Shown piece after piece: positions 32,673 to 40,309 of a stretch of DNA of 64,000 nucleotides; position 1 is the stretch's first letter, and the number at the start of each line of letters is the position of its first letter. A model generated the notes under the pieces. The model was not told the origin of the DNA and searched no databases. It saw nothing but the letters and a program-made list of their open reading frames with translations. The stretch is from Nocardia takedensis NBRC 100417. GTDB taxonomy: Bacteria > Actinomycetota > Actinomycetes > Mycobacteriales > Mycobacteriaceae. Position numbers and translations under genes: made by a program. Location of the stretch: contig NZ_BAGG01000046.1 of NCBI RefSeq assembly GCF_000308695.1, positions 19,216-83,215 of the forward strand. Direction: 5' to 3'.

Positions 32673-33989
32673 ATGACGGTTCGGACCTTCACCGCCCCGA
32701 TCGCGCTGCTGTCGCTGTTCGCCGCGCTCATGGCCACCATGTACCTCGGCTATGCCGCCAACACCGAGAAGAACCTGCACGACTTCCCGATCGCCCTGGT
32801 GAATCAGGATGTGGGGGAGACCGTCGACGGCGCGCCCGCCAACTTCGGCGCGCAGATCACCGACGCGCTGCGCGAGGGCATCCCCGCCGACAAGGTCGAC
32901 CTGCGCGTCCTCGGGATCGCCGAGGCCCGAGCGCAATTGAAATCCGGGCAGGTCTACGGCGCGATCGTCATCCCCTCCGATTTCACCAAGCGACTGGTGC
33001 TGCTGGGCACGGGCGCGGTGGTTCCCGGCGACATCGAACCGCCGGCGATCACGGTGTACACCAACCCGCGGGTCGGGCCGTACACGACCGGGATCACCCA
33101 GCGCATCACCGATCAGGCGCTGACCCGGGTCTCGGAGACGGTGGGGCGCAACCTCACCGAGCGCGTGCACGCGGCGCTGGCGGCGGGCGCGCCCGATCCG
33201 GCCAAGGCGGGGGACCAGATCAGCGCGGCCGCGCGCCTGGTGCTGGCCGATCCCGTCCACGTCGTGGAGGCGCCCTACCGCCCGATGCCCGACGGTGCCG
33301 GTCAGGGCCTCGTGGCGTTCTTCTACACGCTGATCCTCCTGCTGGCCGGTTTCACCGGCGCGATGATCGTCAACACGCTGCTGGACTCGGCGCTGGGCTT
33401 CACGCCCACCGAATACGGGCCGTGGTTCGTGCACCCGCCCGCCTCCGGGCTCAGCAGGTTCCGCACGCTGCTGGTGAAGTGGGCGGTGATCGGCGCGGCG
33501 GCCCCGATCCTGTCGGCGGTGTTCCTCGGCGTCGCGCGCCTGCTGGGCGTCCCGTTGCCCGGCGCGCTGCTGCTGTGGCTGTACGGGACGCTGGCGATTC
33601 TCGCGGTCGGCATCACCGCGCTGTCGGTGCTTGCCACCTTCGGCACCGCGGGACTGATGGTGAACCTGGTGCTGTTCGTGGTGCTGGGCCTGCCGTCCTC
33701 GGCGGCCACCGTCCCGCTCGAGGCCGTGCCCGGCTACATCGCGGTGCTGGCCCGGTTCGAGCCGATGCACCAGATCTACCTGGCGGTGCGGGCGATCATG
33801 TTCTTCGACGGTGACGCCGGATCCGGTCTGGGGCACGGACTCTGGATGACGGCGGCCGGACTCGCGGTGGGTCTGCTCCTGGGAACCGCGGCCACCGTCG
33901 GCTACGACCGGGTGGGCCTCGCGCGCACCCCGGCCGCGGAATCCGAAGCGGCGCGGCGCGATCCGGAGCCGGTCAGCGCGCGGGCGTGA
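32673..33989 (+). CDS. YhgE/Pip-type ABC-2-like membrane export protein
   Basis: 438 residues. One membrane helix at the N terminus (about residues 5-27), an extracytoplasmic domain of about 180 residues carrying the FPIALVNQDVGE strand typical of the YhgE/Pip family, then five or six membrane helices (about residues 215-425) ending in a short charged tail. Members are implicated in export of toxic compounds or, in Firmicutes, type VII-like functions; the TetR control here suggests drug or lipid efflux. No ATPase is adjacent. Start ATG 32673 fixed by the TACATT box. Confidence 0.82.
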   Translation: MTVRTFTAPIALLSLFAALMATMYLGYAANTEKNLHDFPIALVNQDVGETVDGAPANFGAQITDALREGIPADKVDLRVLGIAEARAQLKSGQVYGAIVIPSDFTKRLVLLGTGAVVPGDIEPPAITVYTNPRVGPYTTGITQRITDQALTRVSETVGRNLTERVHAALAAGAPDPAKAGDQISAAARLVLADPVHVVEAPYRPMPDGAGQGLVAFFYTLILLLAGFTGAMIVNTLLDSALGFTPTEYGPWFVHPPASGLSRFRTLLVKWAVIGAAAPILSAVFLGVARLLGVPLPGALLLWLYGTLAILAVGITALSVLATFGTAGLMVNLVLFVVLGLPSSAATVPLEAVPGYIAVLARFEPMHQIYLAVRAIMFFDGDAGSGLGHGLWMTAAGLAVGLLLGTAATVGYDRVGLARTPAAESEAARRDPEPVSARA

Positions 33990-34189
33990 CCGGCGCGCCG
34001 GCTGTCTCCGCGCGGCGCACCCAACCCGCGCCCCCGGCGAGATCGATGTCGTCGCGGGGCGGCGCGCCGACTGTGAGCAACGGTACTCCCGACCGCGCGG
34101 TCCGAACGATACCGCCGAGTAGCCTCGACGGGTGGTCTGAGCTGCGACGATGAATTTCGCGATTGGCGGAAAACGGGCATCGAATGAGG

Positions 34190-34218
34190 TTGCCTTCGGC
34201 CTCGGATGTGCCTATTCT
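34190..34218 (+). promoter_or_regulatory. Promoter of the leader peptide/LeuA-domain transcript
   Basis: TTGCCT (34190-34195), 17-bp spacer, TATTCT (34213-34218). GTG 34226 of the leader peptide is exactly 7 nt further on. The upstream part of the gap (33990-34189) shows no gene. Confidence 0.6.
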
Positions 34219-34225
34219 CGATCGC

Positions 34226-34357
34226 GTGCCGAATCCCGCCCCGAGCCACAGTGCCGCGCTGACTGTCGCAGACCGCGACAGCGTGGTGCTACTCCCGCTT
34301 ACCGCGATGGTGGCGCAGGCGCGACTTCTCGTAGTAACCCGCCGTAGCGGGGTCTGA
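34226..34357 (+). CDS. Leaderless branched-chain amino-acid leader peptide
   Basis: 43-residue peptide starting with GTG at the predicted transcription start. It contains two Leu/Val control runs, VVLLPL (34283-34300) and LLVV (34325-34336), using codons that are rare in this genome (CTA, CTT, GTA GTA), and ends TRRSGV. Short peptides ending in a Leu/Val run plus basic residues precede ilvB and leuA genes in other actinobacteria. The stop codon lies inside the loop of a hairpin (34342-34382). A shorter version from ATG 34307 (16 residues) is possible. Ribosome stalling at these codons under Leu/Val shortage would control the next gene. Confidence 0.6.
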   Translation: MPNPAPSHSAALTVADRDSVVLLPLTAMVAQARLLVVTRRSGV

Positions 34358-34405
34358 TTCGGACCGGCCCCCTCGCTGCGGGCTGTTGATTGTTGATGCT
34401 GGTCC
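34342..34405 (+). promoter_or_regulatory. Putative attenuator with two alternative hairpins
   Basis: Hairpin 1 pairs CCG-AGCG-GGGG (from 34342) with CCCC-CGCT-CGG (to 34382), with short mismatches. Alternative hairpin 2 pairs GGACCGGC (34361-34368) with GCTGGTCC (34398-34405); since its left arm is inside the loop of hairpin 1, the two cannot form together. There is no U-tract, so control may be translational rather than transcriptional. Confidence 0.45.
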
Positions 34406-34442
34406 CCCTCCACCGACATTCTTCGGGAAGACCTCTACTGCA

Positions 34443-34871
34443 ATGACGATCCTGACAAGTGACACCATGACCTTCTTCGATGCCGCCCCCAAGAGCCTGC
34501 GCGCCGAGACAGCCGGGCTGACCCCGGCGGAGTTCTACGACCGGTACTGCGCGCAGACCGGTCCCGTCCGGCTCAGCGAATGGGCAGGCGGACAGGATTC
34601 GGCCAGCACCGTGACGCTGGCCTTCGCCGATCGGTTCCGCTCGGTCCACACCACCGGAAGTCCCGTCGCCGCGCTGACCTCGGCGCTCTACGACGAGGGC
34701 TTCCCGGTCGAGATCCTGCAATTCCACCAGCGCCGCACCGAGGACGGCACCGCCACGTTCGTGCGGTGCGAGTTCGAGGGCAAGCGCGGGTGGGGTGCGG
34801 CCCTGGCCGCCGACGGCACGGAATCGACTGTCCGCGCGATGATTTCGAGTATCAACGGACTGGGTTCCTGA
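34443..34871 (+). CDS. Stand-alone 2-isopropylmalate synthase (LeuA) regulatory-domain protein
   Basis: 142 residues with no catalytic TIM barrel. From about residue 45 it matches the LeuA allosteric/dimerisation domain pattern: a TGSPVAALTSAL helix corresponding to the GxGPxxA element, an ILQFHQRR strand, GTATFVRCEF, and the closing RGWGAALAADGTESTVRAMISSIN, equivalent to the WGxGxD...ASLxAxxSAxN end of LeuA. In full-length LeuA this domain binds leucine for feedback. Alone it may sense leucine or modulate LeuA-type enzymes. ATG 34443 (GGGAAG upstream) is preferred; ATG 34467 is possible. Confidence 0.7.
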   Translation: MTILTSDTMTFFDAAPKSLRAETAGLTPAEFYDRYCAQTGPVRLSEWAGGQDSASTVTLAFADRFRSVHTTGSPVAALTSALYDEGFPVEILQFHQRRTEDGTATFVRCEFEGKRGWGAALAADGTESTVRAMISSINGLGS

Positions 34872-34906
34872 ACCCCGCCCGTCGCTGAGTCCGACACGCG
34901 GCACAG

Positions 34907-34946
34907 GACCGGGCCCGCGCACCGAATTCGGTGCGCGGGCCCGGTC
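34907..34946. terminator. Perfect 40-bp palindrome, bidirectional terminator
   Basis: An 18-bp stem (GACCGGGCCCGCGCACCG and its complement) closes on AATT, so all 40 bases form one perfect palindrome. It lies between the convergent LeuA-domain gene and trxA, 35 and 31 bp from their stops. No T-tracts. Confidence 0.75.
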
Positions 34947-34977
34947 AACTGCGTGGTGGGACGCGGGACGCCGTCGC

Positions 34978-35349
34978 TTATTCGGACGCGGCCTGCTGCT
35001 CGGCGAGCTGCTTGCGGACCTCGTCCATGTCCAGGGCCTTGACCTGGGTGACCAGATCCTCGAGCGCGGCGGCGGGCAGCGCGCCGGGCTGGGCGAAGAC
35101 GAGCACGCCCTCGCGGAAGGCCATGATGGTCGGGATCGAGCGGATGTTCGCCGCGGCCGCGAGACCCTGTTCGGCCTCGGTGTCGACCTTGCCGTGCACG
35201 ACGTCGGGATGCTGGTCCGAGGAAGCCTCGAACGTCGGGGCGAAGCTGCGGCACGGTCCGCACCAGGAAGCCCAGAAATCCACCAGCACCACGTCGTTGC
35301 CGGTGACTATGTCGTCGAAATTCTTCTCCGTCAGCGTCTGGGTGGCCAT
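34978..35349 (-). CDS. trxA: Thioredoxin TrxA
   Basis: 123 residues, a single thioredoxin fold. The redox motif is WCGPC with C30 and C33 after DFWAS; the cis-proline loop is SIPTIM (about residues 75-80). It reduces disulfides in the cytoplasm and is a likely donor for the Bcp peroxiredoxin. A 14-residue Glu/Gln/Ala-rich tail extends beyond the usual C terminus. ATG 35349 is preceded by GAGAGGA. The antisense frame continues far upstream but has no coding sense there. Confidence 0.95.
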   Translation of the reverse strand: MATQTLTEKNFDDIVTGNDVVLVDFWASWCGPCRSFAPTFEASSDQHPDVVHGKVDTEAEQGLAAAANIRSIPTIMAFREGVLVFAQPGALPAAALEDLVTQVKALDMDEVRKQLAEQQAASE

Positions 35350-35574
35350 GAGGTCCTCTCGTCTCGTGTCTCGCAGGCTGTAACGCCGTACGTCCCGCTT
35401 ATCTTCCCCGTCGCCGCGTGCGTCGGGTCGCCCGCGCCCGATGACAGCGGTGATTCGGCCCGTCGTGGGGCGTTCCCGCCCGGGTACCCGCTCGCGGCGC
35501 GCCGGAACCGTCGGATCGGCGTGTCCGCGGGGACGGTGCCGGTCGGTCCGGTGCGCGCGGGCGAGGATGACCGG

Positions 35575-36660
35575 GTGGATGTCGTAAACAGAACGGTGCG
35601 GTTGGGCCTGATCGAGGGCGACGGGATCGGTCCGGAGGTGGTGGCCTCGACGCGCGCGGTGGTGGACGAGGCGATGGCCGCGGTGGGCGCGGCGCCGGTC
35701 GACTGGGTGCCCGCGCTGATCGGGCACCGCGCGATCGAGGAGTTCGGCCATCCGGTGCCGGAGGCGACGCTGCGGACGCTGGAGGAATTGGACGCCTGGA
35801 TTCTCGGCCCGCACGACAACGCCTCCTACCCGCCCGAGTTCCGGCGCACCGTGGCTCCCGGCGGCGCGATCCGCAAGCATTTCGGCCTGTTCGCCAATAT
35901 CCGGCCCGCGCGGGCCTTCGCCGGCGTGCGCGCGGCGGCCCCGGACATCGACCTGGTGATCGTGCGGGAGAACAGCGAGGGCTTCTACGCCGACCGCAAC
36001 ATGGTGGCGGGGTCGGGGGAGTTCCGGCCGACCGCCGAGGTCGCGTTGGCGGTGGGCGTGGTCACCCGGCGCGCCACCGAGTCGATCGCCCACGAGGCGT
36101 TCCGGCTGGCCGCGACGCGGCGCAAACGCGTCACGATCGTGCACAAGGCCAATGTGCTGCCGATGACGATGGGGTTGTTCCGCGACGTGTGCCGCGAGGT
36201 CGGTCACGCCTACCCGGGCGTGGAGGTGCTCGACGAGCACGTGGACGCGGCCGCCGCGCACCTGGTGCGCGCCCCCGCGGATTTCGACGTCGTCGTCACC
36301 GAGAACATGTTCGGCGACATCCTGTCGGATCTGGCGGGCGAACTGGCGGGGTCGCTGGGGACCGCGCCGTCGCTGAACTGCTCGGCGACGCGCGCGATGG
36401 CCCAGGCCGTGCACGGCGCGGCCCCGACGCTGGCGGGCCACAACCGGGCCAACCCGGTCGCCTCGCACCTGTCGGCGGCGATGCTGCTGCACTGGCTGAG
36501 CGCCCGCGACGGCGACCCGGCGCTCGGCCGGGCCGCTACCCGCATCGAGAACGCCGTGGCGGCGGTCTTCGCGGCCGGGATCGCGACCGCCGACCTGGGC
36601 GGTCAGGCGTCCACGAGCGAGTTCACCGAGCAGGTCCGCGCGCGGGTGCACAAGCGCTGA
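35575..36660 (+). CDS. Isocitrate/isopropylmalate dehydrogenase family protein
   Basis: 361-residue NAD(P)-dependent beta-decarboxylating dehydrogenase. GDGIGPEVV opens the fold, RENSEGFYADRN (about residue 140) is the substrate/Mg segment, the catalytic lysine is in VHKANVLPM (about 186), and NMFGDILSDLAG (about 245) supplies metal-binding aspartates. The ENSEG motif and the lack of the leuB-type substrate loop favour a tartrate/3-isopropylmalate-like or other 2-hydroxy-acid dehydrogenase rather than isocitrate dehydrogenase; the substrate is undecided. GTG 35575 has GAGGA 8 nt upstream. It is not linked to leuC/leuD here. Confidence 0.85.
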   Translation: MDVVNRTVRLGLIEGDGIGPEVVASTRAVVDEAMAAVGAAPVDWVPALIGHRAIEEFGHPVPEATLRTLEELDAWILGPHDNASYPPEFRRTVAPGGAIRKHFGLFANIRPARAFAGVRAAAPDIDLVIVRENSEGFYADRNMVAGSGEFRPTAEVALAVGVVTRRATESIAHEAFRLAATRRKRVTIVHKANVLPMTMGLFRDVCREVGHAYPGVEVLDEHVDAAAAHLVRAPADFDVVVTENMFGDILSDLAGELAGSLGTAPSLNCSATRAMAQAVHGAAPTLAGHNRANPVASHLSAAMLLHWLSARDGDPALGRAATRIENAVAAVFAAGIATADLGGQASTSEFTEQVRARVHKR

Positions 36661-36789
36661 GCCCCGTGGGCGTCCTCGGAGGTGGCCCACGTCACGGTGT
36701 TTCCGGGCGCCGTCGGTGCGCGTTTGAACAGGGAGACGCGGGTTATGCCGTCCTTCGACAACCCGATACTCCGAACACGGGAGGCAGCA

Positions 36790-37035
36790 GTGGCCGAGCA
36801 CGGAAGTGGACCCAAGGAAGCCGTGGAAGGCGTCGTCGAGGACATCAAGGGACGGGCCAAGGAAGCCGCGGGCGCGGTGACCGGTAACGAGAACCTCCGC
36901 GAGGAGGGTCGCGCCCAGCAGGACAAGGCCGAATCGCAGCGTGAGGCCGCGCGCAAGGAGGCCGAGGCGGAGGCCGCACGGTCCGCGGCCGACGTCAACG
37001 AAGCCCGTCAGGCCGCCAAGCAGCACAGCGACTGA
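36790..37035 (+). CDS. CsbD-family stress protein
   Basis: 81 residues, highly charged and Ala/Glu/Lys-rich, predicted helical. It carries the CsbD core EDIKGRAKEAAGAVTGNENL (about residues 16-35), followed by a coiled Glu/Ala/Arg-rich stretch. CsbD-like proteins are abundant under general stress, with no defined activity. The GTG at 36790 is chosen because GGGAGG lies 5 nt upstream and the frame upstream has no family similarity. Confidence 0.85.
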   Translation: MAEHGSGPKEAVEGVVEDIKGRAKEAAGAVTGNENLREEGRAQQDKAESQREAARKEAEAEAARSAADVNEARQAAKQHSD

Positions 37036-37179
37036 CGCGTCCGCGACGGCCCGGTTCGATCCCGGTGGCCCGTCGAAGCGTTTCGCCTCGACCCACGCCG
37101 CCGGCTCGAACCGGGCCGTCGCGCGTCAGCGGCGAGTTCCCGTGGTCAACTGGTACGACGACGTTCCGCCCGCCGACGC

Positions 37180-37185
37180 TATCGT
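37180..37185 (+). promoter_or_regulatory. -10 box of the TetR gene, leaderless
   Basis: TATCGT with 6 nt to GTG 37192, supporting that start. Confidence 0.4.
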
Positions 37186-37191
37186 GAGTGC

Positions 37192-37848
37192 GTGGGTGGT
37201 TCAGGGCACGGTGGTTCAGGGCACGACGCGCAGTCGGAACAGATCCTCGCTGTGGTGCTCGAACTACTCGAGGACGACGGCTACGACGCGGTGCAACTGC
37301 GCGAGGTCGCGCGGCGCGCGCGGGTGTCGCTGGCGACCGTCTACAAGTGGTTTCCCACCCGCAACGAGATGATCGTGGCCGCTGTCGAACGCTGGATGGC
37401 CGAGCACAGCTACTCCACCGTGACCGCGCCCGAGCCGGGGGAGAGTCTGCGCGCGGGCCTGATGCGCCTGCTGCGCTGTGTCTTCGAGCCGTGGGAGCGC
37501 GATCCGCGCATGTTGGAGGCCTACTATCGGGCCCGCTCGGGCGTCGGCGGGCACCGCTTGGACGCCCAGGGCGTCGAGGCGATCCTGCCGGTGGCCGCGC
37601 CGCTGGTCGAGGGGGCCGACCCGCGCTATGTCGCCGACGTCGGCATGGTGCTGTCGAATCTGACCTTCGCGCTGATCGGCCGGTTCGTGGACAAGACCAT
37701 GGACATCACCGAGATCCTGCCGACCCTGGACCGCGCGATCCACCGTCTCACCGCCGACAACGCCGCCGAGGCGTCCGCCGCGCGCGGGGGCGGACGCGCT
37801 CAGGTGAATCTGCACCGCTCGCTCGCCGCACCGTTCGATCGCCGCTGA
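37192..37848 (+). CDS. TetR-family transcriptional regulator
   Basis: 218 residues with the helix-turn-helix at about residues 35-58 (LREVARRARVSLATVYKWFPTRNEM, in two helices) and a C-terminal ligand-binding domain of the KstR2-like subgroup in general outline; the target is unknown. The N terminus encodes GGSGH twice because of a perfect 15-bp tandem duplication (37195-37209, 37210-37224), just after the start. It lies convergent with the FAD oxidoreductase, 96 bp apart. The Pro/Arg C-terminal end is short. Confidence 0.85.
   Translation: MGGSGHGGSGHDAQSEQILAVVLELLEDDGYDAVQLREVARRARVSLATVYKWFPTRNEMIVAAVERWMAEHSYSTVTAPEPGESLRAGLMRLLRCVFEPWERDPRMLEAYYRARSGVGGHRLDAQGVEAILPVAAPLVEGADPRYVADVGMVLSNLTFALIGRFVDKTMDITEILPTLDRAIHRLTADNAAEASAARGGGRAQVNLHRSLAAPFDRR
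37195..37224 (+). repeat. Tandem 15-bp duplication at the start of a TetR gene
   Basis: GGTGGTTCAGGGCAC occurs twice in direct succession, in frame, adding Gly-Gly-Ser-Gly-His to the N terminus. Confidence 0.9.
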
Positions 37849-37944
37849 TCCGCGCCCGCAGGCCCAACGCCGACCGGCGCGATCCGCCGACAAGCATCCC
37901 GCAAGCCGATCCCGCCGGGCAGGCCGCCTGTGCTCGGCCGACGC

Positions 37945-39360
37945 TCAGGCCGTCGCCGCCGATTCGGTGACCGGGTCCGGCAGCGCGGCTCCGGGGACCG
38001 GTCGCGCGCCGCGGGTGGGCGGATGCAGTGCGCGGCGGGTCTCCAGCCATTCGTCGGCGGTGTCGCGCAGTTCGCGCACGATATCGCGCACCACCGCGCC
38101 CGGCGCGGCCTTGGAGCGCCACAGCGCCAGCGTCGAGAGCGACACCGATTCCCAGGGAGTGAACAGCGCGCCGGGATTGCGTGTCCTGGAGAAGATCTCG
38201 ATGACCGCGGCGGCCAGCACCGGATCGGTGACCGCGCGGTGGTACATCTCGATCTCCCACGGCCGCATGGCTTCTCCGCGCGCGAGCCGGTTGGTCCACT
38301 GGTAGACCTCGAGGCATTCGCGCAGGCGCAGTTCCTCCCAGCCGCGCGTCACCGCGTCCAGGGCGACCGGGTTGTCCAGCACCGGCGCGACCCGCTTGCC
38401 CAGGACCCGGCCGTAGTACATCGCGTCGCGGATGCCCTGCGCGGTGACCGGGTCCTTGAAGTGGCCCGCGTCGCCGGCCAGCGCCCAGCCTGGGCCGCTG
38501 GAGTGGCGGAAATAGGAGCGGATGCCGGTGGCCGAGCGGACCCCGCCGACCCGCGCGCAGCCGTCGAGGCGTTCGACCAGTTCGGGCAGACGGGCGATGG
38601 CGTCGTGGTAGCGCCGGTCGGCGTCGCCGGGGCGCAGCGGGCCGGCGACGGCGGGCGGCTGGACCAGGCTCAGCACCAGACCGTCGTCGCAGGGGAACGC
38701 GGTGCCCAGGTCAGCGCCCTCGCGCCATTGCACCGCGATGTGGCGGCGGTCGGGGTCGACGTCGCGCCAGTAGGCGAAATAGCAGTCGCGGCCGCTGGGC
38801 TGTTCCAGGTACGGCTCCTGTGCGCCGACCAGGCGCGCGACGGTGCTGCGGCGGCCGTCGGCCCCGATCACCAGTGACGCGCGGATCTCGCGCACGGCGC
38901 CGTCGGTATCGCGGTAGCGCACCCCGCGACAGCGGCCGCCTTCCTGCACCAACTCCAGGACCCGGCACTTCTGCCGGACCCGCACCCCGGCGGCCACCGC
39001 GGCGTCGACCAGCGCGGCGTCGAGGTGCACACGCCGCACGCACAGTCCGTAGTCGATCCCGTGCAGGGGCGTGAACGGCGCGGACAGGGTGTGGCCGGCA
39101 CCGACGGCCATGGCGGTGGTCAGGCGCGGCGCGCCGGTGGCCTCGACGCGGTCCAGGACGCCGAGTTCGCGCAACTCGAAGACGCCCGCGGGCCAGAGCA
39201 GGTGCGTGGAGAGGGTGTCGGAGGGGAAGCTCGCGCTGTCCAGGGCGATGACCGAGCGGCCCGCCGCGGCCAGGGTGAGCGCGGTCGCCGATCCGGCGCA
39301 TCGCGCGCCGACGACGACCACCTCGGTTTCCTCGATACGGGGGGCGGAGGGCTCGTTCAT
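37945..39360 (-). CDS. FAD-dependent oxidoreductase (geranylgeranyl reductase/monooxygenase-like)
   Basis: 471 residues of the PHBH/GGR flavoprotein group. Dinucleotide motif VVVGARCAGSATALTLA at about residues 14-30 (GxRxAG type), the DGRRS second FAD motif (ADGRRSTVARLVG, about 165) and the GDAGHFKDPVTAQGI motif (about 300), all in the usual order. It could hydroxylate or reduce a hydrophobic substrate; nothing in the sequence decides. Its ATG at 39360 shares the CATG palindrome with the start of the truncated acyl-CoA synthetase on the other strand, so it has no normal upstream region left, which suggests a rearranged junction. Confidence 0.82.
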   Translation of the reverse strand: MNEPSAPRIEETEVVVVGARCAGSATALTLAAAGRSVIALDSASFPSDTLSTHLLWPAGVFELRELGVLDRVEATGAPRLTTAMAVGAGHTLSAPFTPLHGIDYGLCVRRVHLDAALVDAAVAAGVRVRQKCRVLELVQEGGRCRGVRYRDTDGAVREIRASLVIGADGRRSTVARLVGAQEPYLEQPSGRDCYFAYWRDVDPDRRHIAVQWREGADLGTAFPCDDGLVLSLVQPPAVAGPLRPGDADRRYHDAIARLPELVERLDGCARVGGVRSATGIRSYFRHSSGPGWALAGDAGHFKDPVTAQGIRDAMYYGRVLGKRVAPVLDNPVALDAVTRGWEELRLRECLEVYQWTNRLARGEAMRPWEIEMYHRAVTDPVLAAAVIEIFSRTRNPGALFTPWESVSLSTLALWRSKAAPGAVVRDIVRELRDTADEWLETRRALHPPTRGARPVPGAALPDPVTESAATA

Positions 39361-40309
39361 GGCGCCCGCCAAGTTCTCCGCCTCGACCTTCCTGGCCGAC
39401 ATCCGCGAATACGGCGCCACCTACATGAACTACGTCGGCAAACCGCTGGCCTACATCCTGGCGACCGAGGAGCGCGCCGACGACGCCGACAACCCGCTGC
39501 GGGTGGCCTTCGGCAACGAGGCCACCGACCGCGACATCGAGGAATTCGGCAGGCGTTTCGGCTGTACGGTGTGGGACGGCTTCGGCTCGACCGAACTGGC
39601 GATCATCATCACCCGCGAACCCGGCACCCCGCCCGGTTCCATCGGCAAGGGCTATCCCGGTGTGGCCGTGTACGATTCGGCCACCGTCACCGAATGCCCG
39701 GTCGCGGTCTTCGACGACACGGGCGCGCTGGCCAATCCGGACCAGGCCATCGGCGAACTGGTCAACGCCCAGGGCACCGGCCTGTTCATGGGCTACTACG
39801 GCGACGAGACCGCCACCGCCGAACGCACCCGCGGCGGCATCTACTGGTCGGGGGATCTGGCCTACCGCGACGCCGACGGCTGGATCTACCTGGCGGGCCG
39901 CACCGCCGACTGGATGCGGGTGGACGGGGAGAATCTCGCGGCGGGCCCGATCGAGCGCATCCTGCAACGGCTGCCCGCGGTGAGTCGCGTCGCTGTCTAC
40001 GCCGTCCCGGACGAGCAGGTGGGCGACGCGGTGATGGCCGCGATCGTGTTGCGCGACAACGAAACCCTCGACCCGGCCGGGTTGTCGGCATTCCTCGCCG
40101 CCCAGCCCGACCTCTCGCCCAAGGCGTGGCCGCGTTTCGTGCGCCTGGCCCCCGACCTGCCGACCACCGCGACCAACAAGATCCTCAAGCGCGAACTGGT
40201 CCAGCAGGGCGCGAGCGCCGGCGACGGGACACTGTGGGTCCGCGCGCCGCGCGCCACCGTCTACGAGCCCGCCGCGTCCCCGGTCGGGAGCGCCGGTGTC
40301 GCAGGGTGA
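39359..40309 (+). pseudogene. N-terminally truncated acyl-CoA synthetase, FadD17-like
   Basis: 316 residues corresponding to the C-terminal ~60% of FadD17, an acyl-CoA synthetase of the steroid side-chain group. The match begins at KFSASTFLADIREYGATYMNYVGKP (split) and includes DGFGSTE, the SGDLAYRDADGW...DWMRVDGEN adenylate/hinge region and the catalytic lysine end TNKILKRE. The first ~225 residues, including the ATP-binding TSGTTG-type loop, are absent, so it should be inactive as a ligase. ATG 39359 is the first Met at the junction with the FAD oxidoreductase. The 3' end overlaps the next gene by 14 bp. Confidence 0.75.

Noticed and set aside
35350..37026. Extension of the thioredoxin frame upstream over 550 codons
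   Set aside because: It is antisense to the dehydrogenase and CsbD genes; the thioredoxin fold and a good ribosome binding site begin at 35349.
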